Assembly (NCBI GenBank): GCA_017482345.1
Contig: JAFUNB010000020.1
Location: forward strand, 1 to 41,796
Source of the DNA: Oscillibacter sp.
Lineage (GTDB): Bacteria > Bacillota > Clostridia > Oscillospirales > Oscillospiraceae
Length of the DNA stretch: 41,796 bases
Direction: 5' to 3'
Part shown: positions 19,736 to 27,004 of the stretch, in pieces
Numbering within the stretch: position 1 is the first letter of the stretch
Layout: each line of letters starts with the position of its first letter
Made by a program: the position numbers and the translations under genes
Notes under the pieces: model-generated
Told to the model about the DNA's origin: nothing
Seen by the model: the letters and a program-made list of their open reading frames with translations, nothing else
Databases searched by the model: none

Positions 19736-20453
19736 GCCGATTTTCTACTGCACCAGGCAGCGGGCGGGGCCTCTGGTGAAGGAGTGCCGGTCCTTCCGGC
19801 CACGGTTCTCTCAGGACGACACCCGGGAGGACCGCAAGGCCAAGAATGAGATCCTCCGGTACGCCCACAGCGCCGTGTGCCGGACGCAGGCGGACCGGCT
19901 GGAGCTGTGGCTGGCTCTCTTTGGATATGAGGGGCAGCACTACACACTGACCTTTGACGATGAACATTTGCCGCCGGACTTCAACGGCGTGCGCCGGACG
20001 CTGCGGGCCTTCATGGCCAGAGCGCGGCGCTGGCACCACGACGAGCCCTTCGACTGGATCTACGCCATCGAGGGAAAGCACGGCGACCACCGGTACCACA
20101 CCCACATGATCCTGCGGGACAGCGACTTCCCGCCGGCTGTGGTACGGCACCTGTGGAAGGGCGGCTGGGTGGATGATGAGCCCGTCCTCCGGAAGGAGGG
20201 CGGGTATCGCCGCCTTGCTGAGTATCTGACGAAGGAGTCCTCGGACGGCTTCATCATTCCCATCGGTCGGCACCCGTGGAGCCGATCCCGCACCCTGACC
20301 GGACAGCTGCCGCCGCCGGAGCGCTGGAGGTCTCCCAGCGGTCTGATCTATGTTCCGGACAATATTATGTGGGCGCGCCGGGGAGACCGGAGCAACGACT
20401 TCGGATCCCATTACTACGCCAGCTACATCATCGAAAAGCAGAGCTTTATTTAG
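19728..20453 (+). CDS. HUH-like replication-initiator (Rep/G2P-type) protein
   Basis: A 241-residue protein; ATG 19728 overlaps the preceding gene. Key features are YTLTFDDEHLPPDFNGVRRT, WIYAIEGKHGDHRYHTHMIL (a His-x-His metal site in the HUH position) and YRRLAEYLTKESSDG, where Tyr could be the nicking nucleophile. The order (beta strand, E-x-G region, HxH, helix with Tyr and Lys) matches rolling-circle Rep proteins of microviruses and the REP_ORF2/G2P family. It would nick single-stranded or origin DNA. Its presence beside a DnaB-type replication system is unexpected. Exact assignment comes from motif recognition only. Confidence 0.65.
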   Translation: MAEPIFYCTRQRAGPLVKECRSFRPRFSQDDTREDRKAKNEILRYAHSAVCRTQADRLELWLALFGYEGQHYTLTFDDEHLPPDFNGVRRTLRAFMARARRWHHDEPFDWIYAIEGKHGDHRYHTHMILRDSDFPPAVVRHLWKGGWVDDEPVLRKEGGYRRLAEYLTKESSDGFIIPIGRHPWSRSRTLTGQLPPPERWRSPSGLIYVPDNIMWARRGDRSNDFGSHYYASYIIEKQSFI

Positions 20454-20534
20454 AATAAGTTCGCGCCCGCGCGCGTTCTATCTTGAAATCTAGTGGAAAA
20501 TTAGACACATTGTTGTGAATCGGAGGGATATGCA

Positions 20535-20735
20535 TTGCAACAGCGTCGCGAACGTGATAAACTGACAGTGAAAGACGGATGGATCGCCTGTCCCAACTGC
20601 CGCAGGAACAAACGCCTGCTGCGCATCGAGGCGGACACCGAGGCCCGCGGCCTGCCGGTGTACTGCAGGGACTGCAAGGCAGAGATCATCCTGGATATTG
20701 CACGAGGCCAGAGCGTTGAACGCCGGAGCCCATGA
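20535..20735 (+). CDS. Cysteine-rich KTR-type protein
   Basis: A 66-residue protein; TTG 20535 is 7 nt after GGAGGG (the ATG four bases earlier is out of frame and soon stops). GWIACPNCRRNKRLLRIEAD, then LPVYCRDCKAEIILDI, is the Cys_rich_KTR pattern: two CxxC knuckles. Such proteins occur in ICEs and phages; function unknown. The end overlaps a terminator. Confidence 0.75.
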   Translation: MQQRRERDKLTVKDGWIACPNCRRNKRLLRIEADTEARGLPVYCRDCKAEIILDIARGQSVERRSP

Positions 20736-20780
20736 TCAGCCCGAAAGGGAAGTGATCTGGGTTCCGGCGTTTTTCTTTTT
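20719..20780 (+). terminator. Terminator at the end of the early operon
   Basis: Outer stem AACGCCGGA/TCCGGCGTT (20719-20727, 20763-20771) encloses CCCA-GATCA/TGATC-TGGG and GCCC-GAAA-GGG. It is followed by TTTTTCTTTTT. It overlaps the KTR stop codon and separates the early genes from the HNH/packaging block. Confidence 0.8.
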
Positions 20781-20798
20781 GCCCGGAGGTGATAGCCC

Positions 20799-21176
20799 GT
20801 GGCCATGAAGCCGCTGAGACCGTGTCGGCATCCAGGATGCTACCAGCTGTGCTCCGAAGGGTATTGCCCGGAGCACAAGCCGCGCAGGGTCAGCGACCGC
20901 AGCGAGGAGGCCAAGAGCTGGCGCTGGATGTACCGGACGCCGGAGTGGCTGGACGATCTGAGACCGAACCAGCTGCTGGATGAGCCGTTCTGCCGGGAGT
21001 GCGCCAGGCAGGGCCACAGAGTCCGGGCCACCGAAGTGGACCACATCGTGGATCACAAGGGCGACTGGCTGAAGTTCACCGACCGGAGCAATCTCCAGAG
21101 CCTCTGCCACAGCTGCCACAGCCGCAAGACGGCCACGGAACTGTGGCAAAACCGAACGAAAAACAAACGCCGCTGA
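20799..21176 (+). CDS. HNH endonuclease of the packaging module
   Basis: A 125-residue protein from GTG 20799 (GGAGGTGAT at 7 nt; ATG 20805 is an alternative). N-terminal zinc ligands (CRHPGCYQLCSEGYCPEH) precede the HNH core ATEVDHIVDHKGDWLKF, DRSNLQSLCHSCHSRKT. In HK97-like cos phages this nuclease sits next to the terminase genes and is needed for cos cleavage and packaging. Here a noncoding region with a possible cos lies directly downstream. Confidence 0.9.
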   Translation: MAMKPLRPCRHPGCYQLCSEGYCPEHKPRRVSDRSEEAKSWRWMYRTPEWLDDLRPNQLLDEPFCRECARQGHRVRATEVDHIVDHKGDWLKFTDRSNLQSLCHSCHSRKTATELWQNRTKNKRR

Positions 21177-21235
21177 ACGGCGGTTTGTGGGCCAGCTTTG
21201 GGCGTGGGCGCACGACGTGGGTCGTGCCTGCGCGG

Positions 21236-21340
21236 TACCTTGCTGACCCGCCCCAGGGTCAAAAAGTTTTTGACTCCGGCTTCGGTACCGCAGGCCCCCC
21301 TTCATGCGGGGTTTTCTCCCCATGGGGAGTGGGGGCGGCA
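21236..21340. other. Candidate cos region
   Basis: Between HNH and the terminase genes, GGTACC motifs at both sides enclose GTCAAAAA-G-TTTTTGAC, a perfect 17-bp palindrome at 21258-21274. GGCCCCCCTTCATGCGGGG and CTCCCCATGGGGAG follow. Alternating G and C tracts and palindromes next to the HNH gene are typical of cohesive-end sites. The exact nick positions cannot be read from sequence alone. Confidence 0.35.
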
Positions 21341-21353
21341 GCCAGGAGGGACG

Positions 21354-21366
21354 GTCGGAATCCGAC
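21354..21366. repeat. Dispersed palindrome in the packaging intergenic region
   Basis: GTCGGA-A-TCCGAC is a perfect 13-bp core of the GTGTCSGAWTCSGACAC family, in noncoding DNA about 45 bp before the first structured motif. Confidence 0.55.
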
Positions 21367-21408
21367 ACGCATGAGAGCCGGGGGGAACCGGCGAAGAGAA
21401 TCCGGGGT

Positions 21409-21497
21409 TCTGCCGGGTGGGGTTTCAGAATTTACCCACCCGGAGCGCGAAAGGCCGGGGACCGCAGCGAGTGATGGACGCTGCGGCATCCGGCAGA
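21409..21497 (+). ncRNA. Structured motif, tandem copy 1
   Basis: P1 TCTGCCGG/CCGGCAGA (21409-21416, 21490-21497) encloses P2 GGGTGGG/CCCACCC (21415-21421, 21435-21441, sharing GG with P1) and P3 CCGCAGCG/CGCTGCGG (21462-21469, 21479-21486). A second copy follows 41 nt later with the same P1 and P2, but a different P3 sequence that still pairs. Possible roles are an mRNA leader element for the packaging operon or a DNA/RNA packaging signal. Confidence 0.5.
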
Positions 21498-21538
21498 GCC
21501 TCGGACCACGCACAACACGTATAACGCATTGCCGGCCT

Positions 21539-21630
21539 TCTGCCGGGTGGACTTTTACAACCTTTCGCCACCCGTGCGAGTGCGGTCGGGTGCCAACCGG
21601 AGCTGACCGGCCGGTTGGCCATCCGGCAGA
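21539..21630 (+). ncRNA. Structured motif, tandem copy 2
   Basis: P1 is identical to copy 1 (21539-21546, 21623-21630). P2 is GGGTGG/CCACCC (21545-21550, 21568-21573) with a T/C-rich loop. P3 is CCAACCGG/CCGGTTGG (21593-21600, 21611-21618). The conserved CATCCGGCAGAG end occurs in both copies. It ends 22 nt before the ATG of the next gene. Confidence 0.5.
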
Positions 21631-21652
21631 GGGCCGGAGAAAGGGAAGGACT

Positions 21653-22321
21653 ATGGCAAACAAAAAGACCCCTGGCGGAGCCGTGGGGAAGGGCGGCGTC
21701 AAGAGCGCGCCCACCGTGGACGACGCCACCGTCCGCGTAGCGGCAGAGCAGCTGATCCTGATGCCCATCAACGATCTGGTGCCCTATGCCAACAACGCGA
21801 GGATCCACGACAAGAAGCAGATCGCCCGGATCCGGGCCAGTCTGCGGGAGTTCGGCTTCGTGACGCCGCTGCTCATCGACTTCGACAACAACATCATCGC
21901 CGGCCACGGCCGGCTGGAGGCCGCCAGGGCGGAGGGCCTGACTGAGGTGCCCTGCGTGCTGGTGAGCAATCTGACGGAGGCCCAGCGCAAGGCCTACATC
22001 CTGGCAGACAACCGTCTGAGCGAGACGGCAGCCTGGGACACCGAGTTGCTGAAAATCGAGCTGGAGGGCCTGCAGGCGCTGGAGTTCGACACCGACCTCG
22101 TCGGCTTTGACGCCGAGGCGGTGAAGGAGATCGAGGTGTCCGGCTATACCCGCTCCGCCCCTAGCAGGAGCGAGGGCGCGGAGGAGCCGGACGAAGCGGA
22201 TGACGAGACGGATCCGGAGGAGGCTGAGCCCTGCCCGCACAGGCCGGGCGATGTGTTCAAGCTGGGCCGGCGTCTTGTTTGCTGCCAGGGCTGCGAAGCC
22301 GAGGACTGCGAGAGGATGTGA
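21653..22321 (+). CDS. ParB-like nuclease-domain protein, methylase half missing
   Basis: A 222-residue protein; ATG 21653 with GGGAAGGA upstream. The ParB/sulfiredoxin-like domain is at residues ~35-125 (INDLVPYANNARIHDKKQIA, NNIIAGHGRLEAARAEGLTE, RKAYILADNRLSE). An acidic linker and PGDVFKLGRRLVCCQGCEAE follow. In many phages this last stretch (GDxWxLGxHRLxCGDxT) leads into a DNA methyltransferase. Here the frame stops after about 10 further residues and no methylase motif follows. It is an N-terminal fragment or a standalone regulator in the packaging operon. Confidence 0.75.
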   Translation: MANKKTPGGAVGKGGVKSAPTVDDATVRVAAEQLILMPINDLVPYANNARIHDKKQIARIRASLREFGFVTPLLIDFDNNIIAGHGRLEAARAEGLTEVPCVLVSNLTEAQRKAYILADNRLSETAAWDTELLKIELEGLQALEFDTDLVGFDAEAVKEIEVSGYTRSAPSRSEGAEEPDEADDETDPEEAEPCPHRPGDVFKLGRRLVCCQGCEAEDCERM

Positions 22322-22326
22322 GCGTG

Positions 22327-22536
22327 ATGCGTTTGATTTGCCGGCTGGACGGCAGCTATTACTATTGCCAGATCGGCCGGGGAATCTGCTGCGCGGTGTG
22401 CGGATGCCGGGACGCCTGTGACAAGGCGTGCCAGAATTCTCCGGCGCGGTGCGGCTGCGCATCGCATGACTCCAATGTACCGGGGCTGACGCCCCAGAAG
22501 GGAGGCGCCCATGCCGGGACCGAGACAGCCGACTGA
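22327..22536 (+). CDS. Cysteine-rich small protein
   Basis: A 69-residue protein; ATG 22327, 5 nt after the previous stop. About ten Cys cluster in the middle (CCAVCGCRDACDKACQNSPA), suggesting a compact metal-binding or disulfide fold. It overlaps terS by 26 bp. The family is unknown to me, but similar Cys-rich proteins occur at this place in Clostridia prophages. Confidence 0.6.
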   Translation: MRLICRLDGSYYYCQIGRGICCAVCGCRDACDKACQNSPARCGCASHDSNVPGLTPQKGGAHAGTETAD

Positions 22537-23008
22537 CGTGGTGCTCGCCAACGGGCGAAAGCACCTGTCTAAGGCCGAGGAGGCCGAGCGACGGGCCGGT
22601 GAGGTGAAGGTGCCGAGGCCCAAGACCATCAAGGTGCCCAAGTGGGTGCCGGAATCGCTGAAGAAGGACTTCCGGCGGCTGGCGAAGCTGCTGGTGGACT
22701 GCGGGATCTATACCGACCTGGATGCGGACAATCTGGGCCGGTATCTCATCGCCCAGCACCAGTACCTCATCGCCACGGCGGAGGTGGAAAAGCATCTGGG
22801 CCGGCGGGATCAGGAGCAGGCGGACGCCTGGGGCCGGATCCAGGAGCGGCACTACAAACAGGCGCGGAACTGCGCCAACGACCTGGGCCTGACCGTGACG
22901 GCCCGGTGCCGTCTGGTGGTGCCGGATGCCGGCAGCGGCCGCCAGAAGGCAGAGGACGACAACCCCTTCCTGATCCTGATGAAGGGAGGCCTTGCAAGGG
23001 ATGCATGA
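22511..23008 (+). CDS. terS: Terminase small subunit, P27 family
   Basis: A 165-residue protein; ATG 22511 after GAAGGGAGGC. The basic N terminus (GPRQPTDVVLANGRKHLSKA) and the core VPKWVPESLKKDFRRLAKLL, HYKQARNCANDLGLT, ending in DDNPFLILMKGG, are characteristic of P27-type small terminases. It recognises the packaging site and recruits the large subunit. It overlaps terL by 8 bp. Confidence 0.9.
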   Translation: MPGPRQPTDVVLANGRKHLSKAEEAERRAGEVKVPRPKTIKVPKWVPESLKKDFRRLAKLLVDCGIYTDLDADNLGRYLIAQHQYLIATAEVEKHLGRRDQEQADAWGRIQERHYKQARNCANDLGLTVTARCRLVVPDAGSGRQKAEDDNPFLILMKGGLARDA

Positions 23009-24740
23009 GACGGTATGGCTGACGCCATTCATCCATGTGCCCAAGCCGGAGGACGGGGCAGAGCTGCGCTACAGTCTGGAGGCCGTGGAGCAGGTGTTTG
23101 CCTTCTTCCGGCTGCTGGTGTTCGGTCAGAACGAGTGGGCGGGCAAGCCCTTTGATCTGCTGCCCTGGCAGGAGCAGCTGATCCGGGAGTTCTACGGCGT
23201 GCAGGTCAAGGATGACGACGGCCGCTGGGTGCGGTACCGGCGCTTTCTGTACAACGAGATCCCTAAGAAAAACGGCAAGAGCGAGCTGGCGGCGGGACTG
23301 GGCCTGTACCATCTGGTGGCCGACGGGGAACCGATGCCCAACGTGGGCATTTTTGCCGTTGATAAGGAAAACGCCGACACCATCTACAAGTGCGCCAAGT
23401 ACATGGTGGAGCACACCGCCATGAGCCAGCCGGCCCACCGGCCCCTGGTGTTCTGCCGGGACAGCGTGCGGGAGATCCGCACCAGAGACGGCGGCCTCAT
23501 GAAGGTGTACTCCAGCGACGTAGAGAACAAGCACGGCCCCAGCTTCTCCGCCATTTTGTGCGACGAGCTGCACGCCTGGAAGGGCAGAGCGGGCCGGGCC
23601 CGCTGGGAAGTTCTGACCACCGGCTCCGACGCCGCGCGGCGTCAGCAGACGGTGCTGGTGCTGACCACGGCCGGCGACGACCCGGACCGGGCATCCATCG
23701 GCTGGGAGATCCACGAGAAGTGCCGGCGGATCCTGGCATGGCGCCGGGGTGAGCCGGAGCAGCCCATGGACACCGACGACACCGAGTGGCTGCCGGTCAT
23801 GTTCGGCGTCAGCGTTCTCACCGGCGACGATCCGGACAGGATCGCTGCGCTGGACATCTACGACGAGGAGCTGTGGAAATCCTGCAACCCCAGCTACGGC
23901 GTGACCATGCGGGCCAGAAAGTTCCGGGCGGAGGCCCGGGCGGCCAAGCAGAGCGAGAGCGCCGAGCGGAACTTCCGCTGGCTGCGGCTGAACCAGTGGA
24001 TCTCCACGAAGGACGTGGGCTGGCTGCCGCTGACCCTGTACGACAAGACCCAGTGGGGACCCTCCGCCAAGGCGGAGCGGGAGGAATGGGTTGCGAAGCT
24101 GGCAGGGAAGATGTGCTACGGCGGACTGGACCTGTCCACCACCACCGACCTGACGGCCTTTGTGCTGGTATTCCCGCCCCAGCCGGGACTGGATACCGCT
24201 GTGGCGCTGTTCCAGGCCTGGCGGCCCCGGGAGGGCGTGCTGGAGGCGGAGCAGCGGGACCATGTGCCATACCGGGACTGGGAACGGGCCGGCTTCATCG
24301 ACCTGTGCGACGGCGACATGATCAACTTCTCCGACGTGGAGGCGGCGGTTGTGTACGCGGCCTCCGTGTTCGACCTGAAGCTGCTGGGCGTTGACCCCTA
24401 TCTGAGCCGGACGCTGACCCAGCGGCTGACGGAGAAGAAGATCCATGTGGCGGAGATCCCCCAGACCATGATGAGCATGAGCCCGGCCATGAAGGAGCTG
24501 GAGCGCATGATCCGGGCAAAGGAGATGCAGCACGTCCACAACACCTGCGCCCGCTGGTGCTTCGGCAATGTGCGGTGCGCCGTGGACGGCAACGAGAACA
24601 TGAAGCCCATGAAGAACCGCTCCATCGGCCGCATCGATATCGCGGTGGCGTGGATCATCGCGGTGGCCGCCTGGATGGTGGCGAGAAATCAGAAGCCGGA
24701 TCTGGCGGACGCAATGGCGCAGCCGGGTTTCAGTCTGTAA
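23001..24740 (+). CDS. terL: Terminase large subunit
   Basis: A 579-residue protein; ATG 23001 (a TTG at 22992 is only 2 nt from GGGAGG). ATPase: Walker A in EIPKKNGKSELAAG (residues ~87-98), FAVDKENADTIYKCAKYMV, Walker B ILCDELHAWKG near 185-195, and TTAGDDPDRAS (motif III/coupling). RNase H-like nuclease: YGGLDLSTTTDLTAF near 373 and GVDPY. It cuts and translocates phage DNA into proheads with TerS and the HNH protein. Confidence 0.95.
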   Translation: MHETVWLTPFIHVPKPEDGAELRYSLEAVEQVFAFFRLLVFGQNEWAGKPFDLLPWQEQLIREFYGVQVKDDDGRWVRYRRFLYNEIPKKNGKSELAAGLGLYHLVADGEPMPNVGIFAVDKENADTIYKCAKYMVEHTAMSQPAHRPLVFCRDSVREIRTRDGGLMKVYSSDVENKHGPSFSAILCDELHAWKGRAGRARWEVLTTGSDAARRQQTVLVLTTAGDDPDRASIGWEIHEKCRRILAWRRGEPEQPMDTDDTEWLPVMFGVSVLTGDDPDRIAALDIYDEELWKSCNPSYGVTMRARKFRAEARAAKQSESAERNFRWLRLNQWISTKDVGWLPLTLYDKTQWGPSAKAEREEWVAKLAGKMCYGGLDLSTTTDLTAFVLVFPPQPGLDTAVALFQAWRPREGVLEAEQRDHVPYRDWERAGFIDLCDGDMINFSDVEAAVVYAASVFDLKLLGVDPYLSRTLTQRLTEKKIHVAEIPQTMMSMSPAMKELERMIRAKEMQHVHNTCARWCFGNVRCAVDGNENMKPMKNRSIGRIDIAVAWIIAVAAWMVARNQKPDLADAMAQPGFSL

Positions 24741-24746
24741 AAACGA

Positions 24747-24765
24747 GTGGTCCGATTCGGACCAC
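24747..24765. repeat. Dispersed palindrome after terL
   Basis: GTGGTCCGATTCGGACCAC is a perfect 19-bp palindrome in the 39-nt gap after terL, just before the ribosome binding site of the next gene. Confidence 0.65.
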
Positions 24766-24779
24766 AGGAAGGAGAGCCT

Positions 24780-24959
24780 ATGAAGAAACTGAGAAAGGCC
24801 ATGGCCAAGTATGCGGCAGACGTCGCATTGATCGTCGGCGCCGCGGCTGTGTCCGTGGGTACCGGCATGATCTATCTGCCGGCTGGCGTGATCGCAGCTG
24901 GTGTGCTGCTGATCTCTGGCGTGGTCCTCTCCAGCCTGGGCGGAGGTGACGGCGCATGA
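24780..24959 (+). CDS. Small phage membrane protein
   Basis: A 59-residue protein; ATG 24780 is preceded by GAAGGAGA. A basic start (KKLRKAMAKYAADV) is followed by two hydrophobic stretches (ALIVGAAAVSVG, GVIAAGVLLISGVVLSSLG). Small membrane proteins occur between terL and portal in related phages. It overlaps the portal gene by 4 bp. Function unknown. Confidence 0.65.
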   Translation: MKKLRKAMAKYAADVALIVGAAAVSVGTGMIYLPAGVIAAGVLLISGVVLSSLGGGDGA

Positions 24960-26245
24960 GCATGACCGGAGGCTTGCGGGCCGCTTCCAGGCGCGGTGCA
25001 CAGAATGCGGTAACTGTCGGGACGTTGACGGCTGCCGGCTATCCGACCGGCGGCGTGGATTTGAGCGAGACCACGGCGCGCAAGCTCAGCGCTGTTGACG
25101 CCTGCATGGAGATCCTGAGCAACAGTGTGGCTAAACTGCCTAACTTTGTGATGCACAGCACAACCAGAGAGAGGATCCCGCATGACATTCTGCAGTTGCT
25201 GAACGTTCGTCCCAATGAGGCCATGACGCCGTTTGTTCGGAAGAAAGTCCTCGAGAATAGCCGCAACGAGGGCGGCAACGGCTACGACTGGATTATCCGA
25301 GATCCCCGCACCATGCGGCCTGTGGAGCTGATCCCAGTTCCGTGGTGGCTTGTGCAGCCTTGGCGGGATACCAGTGGACACGTCTGGTACACCATCCGGC
25401 ATCCGCTGACCGGCGAACCGATGGTTCTGCCGAACGAGGATGTGTGTCACTACAAGAACACCACCAGGGATGGATTGACCGGCATCTCCACTATGAAGCG
25501 GGCCAGTGAGGTCATTGCGGCGGCCAGCGCGGCGCAGCAATACGAACGGACCTTCTACGAGAAGGGCGGACAGCCTGCCGGAGTCCTCCAGACGGAGTCC
25601 GATTTGGGCGGCTATGCAAAGAACGCACAGGGTAAGGTGCTAGTGGATAGCGACGGTACCGCTGTGACGCAGCGAGAGCAGCTGCGCAGGGAGTGGGAGA
25701 AGGTCCACGCCGGTCCCAGCAACAGTCACCGCATCGCCATCCTGGACCACGGACTGAAGTACACGCCTATGGCCGCAACCAACAAGGACGCCCAGTTCGT
25801 GGAGAGCAAAGAGGTGTCTGTGAAGGACATCGCCCGGTTCTTCGGCGTGCCTCTCTACAAGCTGCAGGAGGGCAAGCAGGCGTATGGCAGCAATGAGCAG
25901 AATGCCATTGAGTATGTGGTGAGTACGCTGCATCCCATCATCAGCCAGTATGAGGAAGAGCAGACCTGGAAGCTGTTGCCGCTGTCTGATCAGCGGGCTG
26001 GTCTGGAGATCCGCATCAACCTGATGGCTGAGCTGAAGGGCGACACCGCCAGCAGAGCCAACTGGTACAAGACCATGACTGAGGTCAGCGCCTTTTGCCC
26101 CAATGACATTCTGGCGTTGGAGGATATGCCGGATGTCGAGGGCGGCGACCGCCGCAGAGCCAGCCTAAACTATGTCCCGCTGGATCTGTGGCCTGATTTG
26201 AGCATCAAGAGAAATGGAGGAGACGGCAATGCGAGTAACTCTTAA
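24956..26245 (+). CDS. Portal protein, HK97 family
   Basis: A 429-residue protein; ATG 24956 in an ATGA overlap. Typical features are SAVDACMEILSNSVAKLP at the start, LLNVRPNEAMTPFVRKKVLE, WWLVQPWRDTSGHVWYTI, the glycine/proline-rich EKGGQPAGVLQTE, and VKDIARFFGVPLYKLQEGKQ with TLHPIISQYEEEQTWKLLP. Twelve copies form the channel for DNA and the site of connector assembly. The 3' end overlaps the protease gene. Confidence 0.95.
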   Translation: MSMTGGLRAASRRGAQNAVTVGTLTAAGYPTGGVDLSETTARKLSAVDACMEILSNSVAKLPNFVMHSTTRERIPHDILQLLNVRPNEAMTPFVRKKVLENSRNEGGNGYDWIIRDPRTMRPVELIPVPWWLVQPWRDTSGHVWYTIRHPLTGEPMVLPNEDVCHYKNTTRDGLTGISTMKRASEVIAAASAAQQYERTFYEKGGQPAGVLQTESDLGGYAKNAQGKVLVDSDGTAVTQREQLRREWEKVHAGPSNSHRIAILDHGLKYTPMAATNKDAQFVESKEVSVKDIARFFGVPLYKLQEGKQAYGSNEQNAIEYVVSTLHPIISQYEEEQTWKLLPLSDQRAGLEIRINLMAELKGDTASRANWYKTMTEVSAFCPNDILALEDMPDVEGGDRRRASLNYVPLDLWPDLSIKRNGGDGNASNS

Positions 26246-26987
26246 CGGCATTGTGGCTGCGGATGAGGACGTAGAGATCTACGGCTGGTTCGGTTATCGT
26301 GCTTTCGGTCCGCAGACTGTCCGCGATGCAATCGCAAACAACCCGGCGGGCGAGGAGCTGGTACTGGAGATCAACAGCCCCGGCGGCAGCGTCATGGCCG
26401 GCAGTGAGATCTACAGCGTCCTGAGAAGCGCCGAACATATTCACAGTCGGGCGGAGATCCAGAGCATGGCTGCCAGCGCAGCCAGCTATCTGTGCCTCGG
26501 CTGCACGGAGGCATGGATCTCTCCCGTGGCGCAGATGATGATCCATCTCCCGGCGACCTGTACTCAGGGAGACCGAAGCGAGCACCTGCGCAGCGTGCAG
26601 ATGCTGGATAGCACCCGTGAGGCGATTCTGAACGCCTACGAGCTGAAGGCTGGCAGTCGCGGCGACCGCGCGGAATTCCGCCGGATGATGAACGCGGAGA
26701 CCTGGCTGACCGCCCAGGATGCCCTGGAGCATGGTCTGGTGGATGGCATCCTTTATCAGGAGGATCCGATCCCCCAGAACATCATGAACGCCGCCGGAGC
26801 CGGCATCCGTGCGCTGGGCTGTTCCAGCGGGATGCCGGACATCACGCAGCTGCGGGCCGAGTATGCGAAGGCCCACAATGGTGCGGCTGCACCTGAAAAC
26901 GTACCCCCTACGGGCGAGAAGCCCGAGGCCAATACCCAGGACTGGCGAGTCCAGGCCCGCCTGGATCTGGAGAAAATCAGATTTTAA
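26229..26987 (+). CDS. ClpP-like head maturation protease
   Basis: A 252-residue protein; ATG 26229 is 8 nt after GGAGGA and overlaps the portal gene. A ClpP/crotonase-like serine protease: LEINSPGGSVMAGSEIYSVL, the catalytic Ser in SMAASAASY (Ser83) and His in MMIHLP (about residue 106). It would process the capsid protein or scaffold during prohead maturation. The C-terminal extension (~205-252) may act as scaffold. Confidence 0.9.
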   Translation: MRVTLNGIVAADEDVEIYGWFGYRAFGPQTVRDAIANNPAGEELVLEINSPGGSVMAGSEIYSVLRSAEHIHSRAEIQSMAASAASYLCLGCTEAWISPVAQMMIHLPATCTQGDRSEHLRSVQMLDSTREAILNAYELKAGSRGDRAEFRRMMNAETWLTAQDALEHGLVDGILYQEDPIPQNIMNAAGAGIRALGCSSGMPDITQLRAEYAKAHNGAAAPENVPPTGEKPEANTQDWRVQARLDLEKIRF

Positions 26988-27004
26988 CGGAGGTAGAACA
27001 AACC

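Noticed and set aside
22767-25001. 744-codon minus-strand frame over the terminase region
   Set aside because: A shadow of GC-rich coding DNA; the plus strand there encodes unmistakable TerS, TerL and portal genes.
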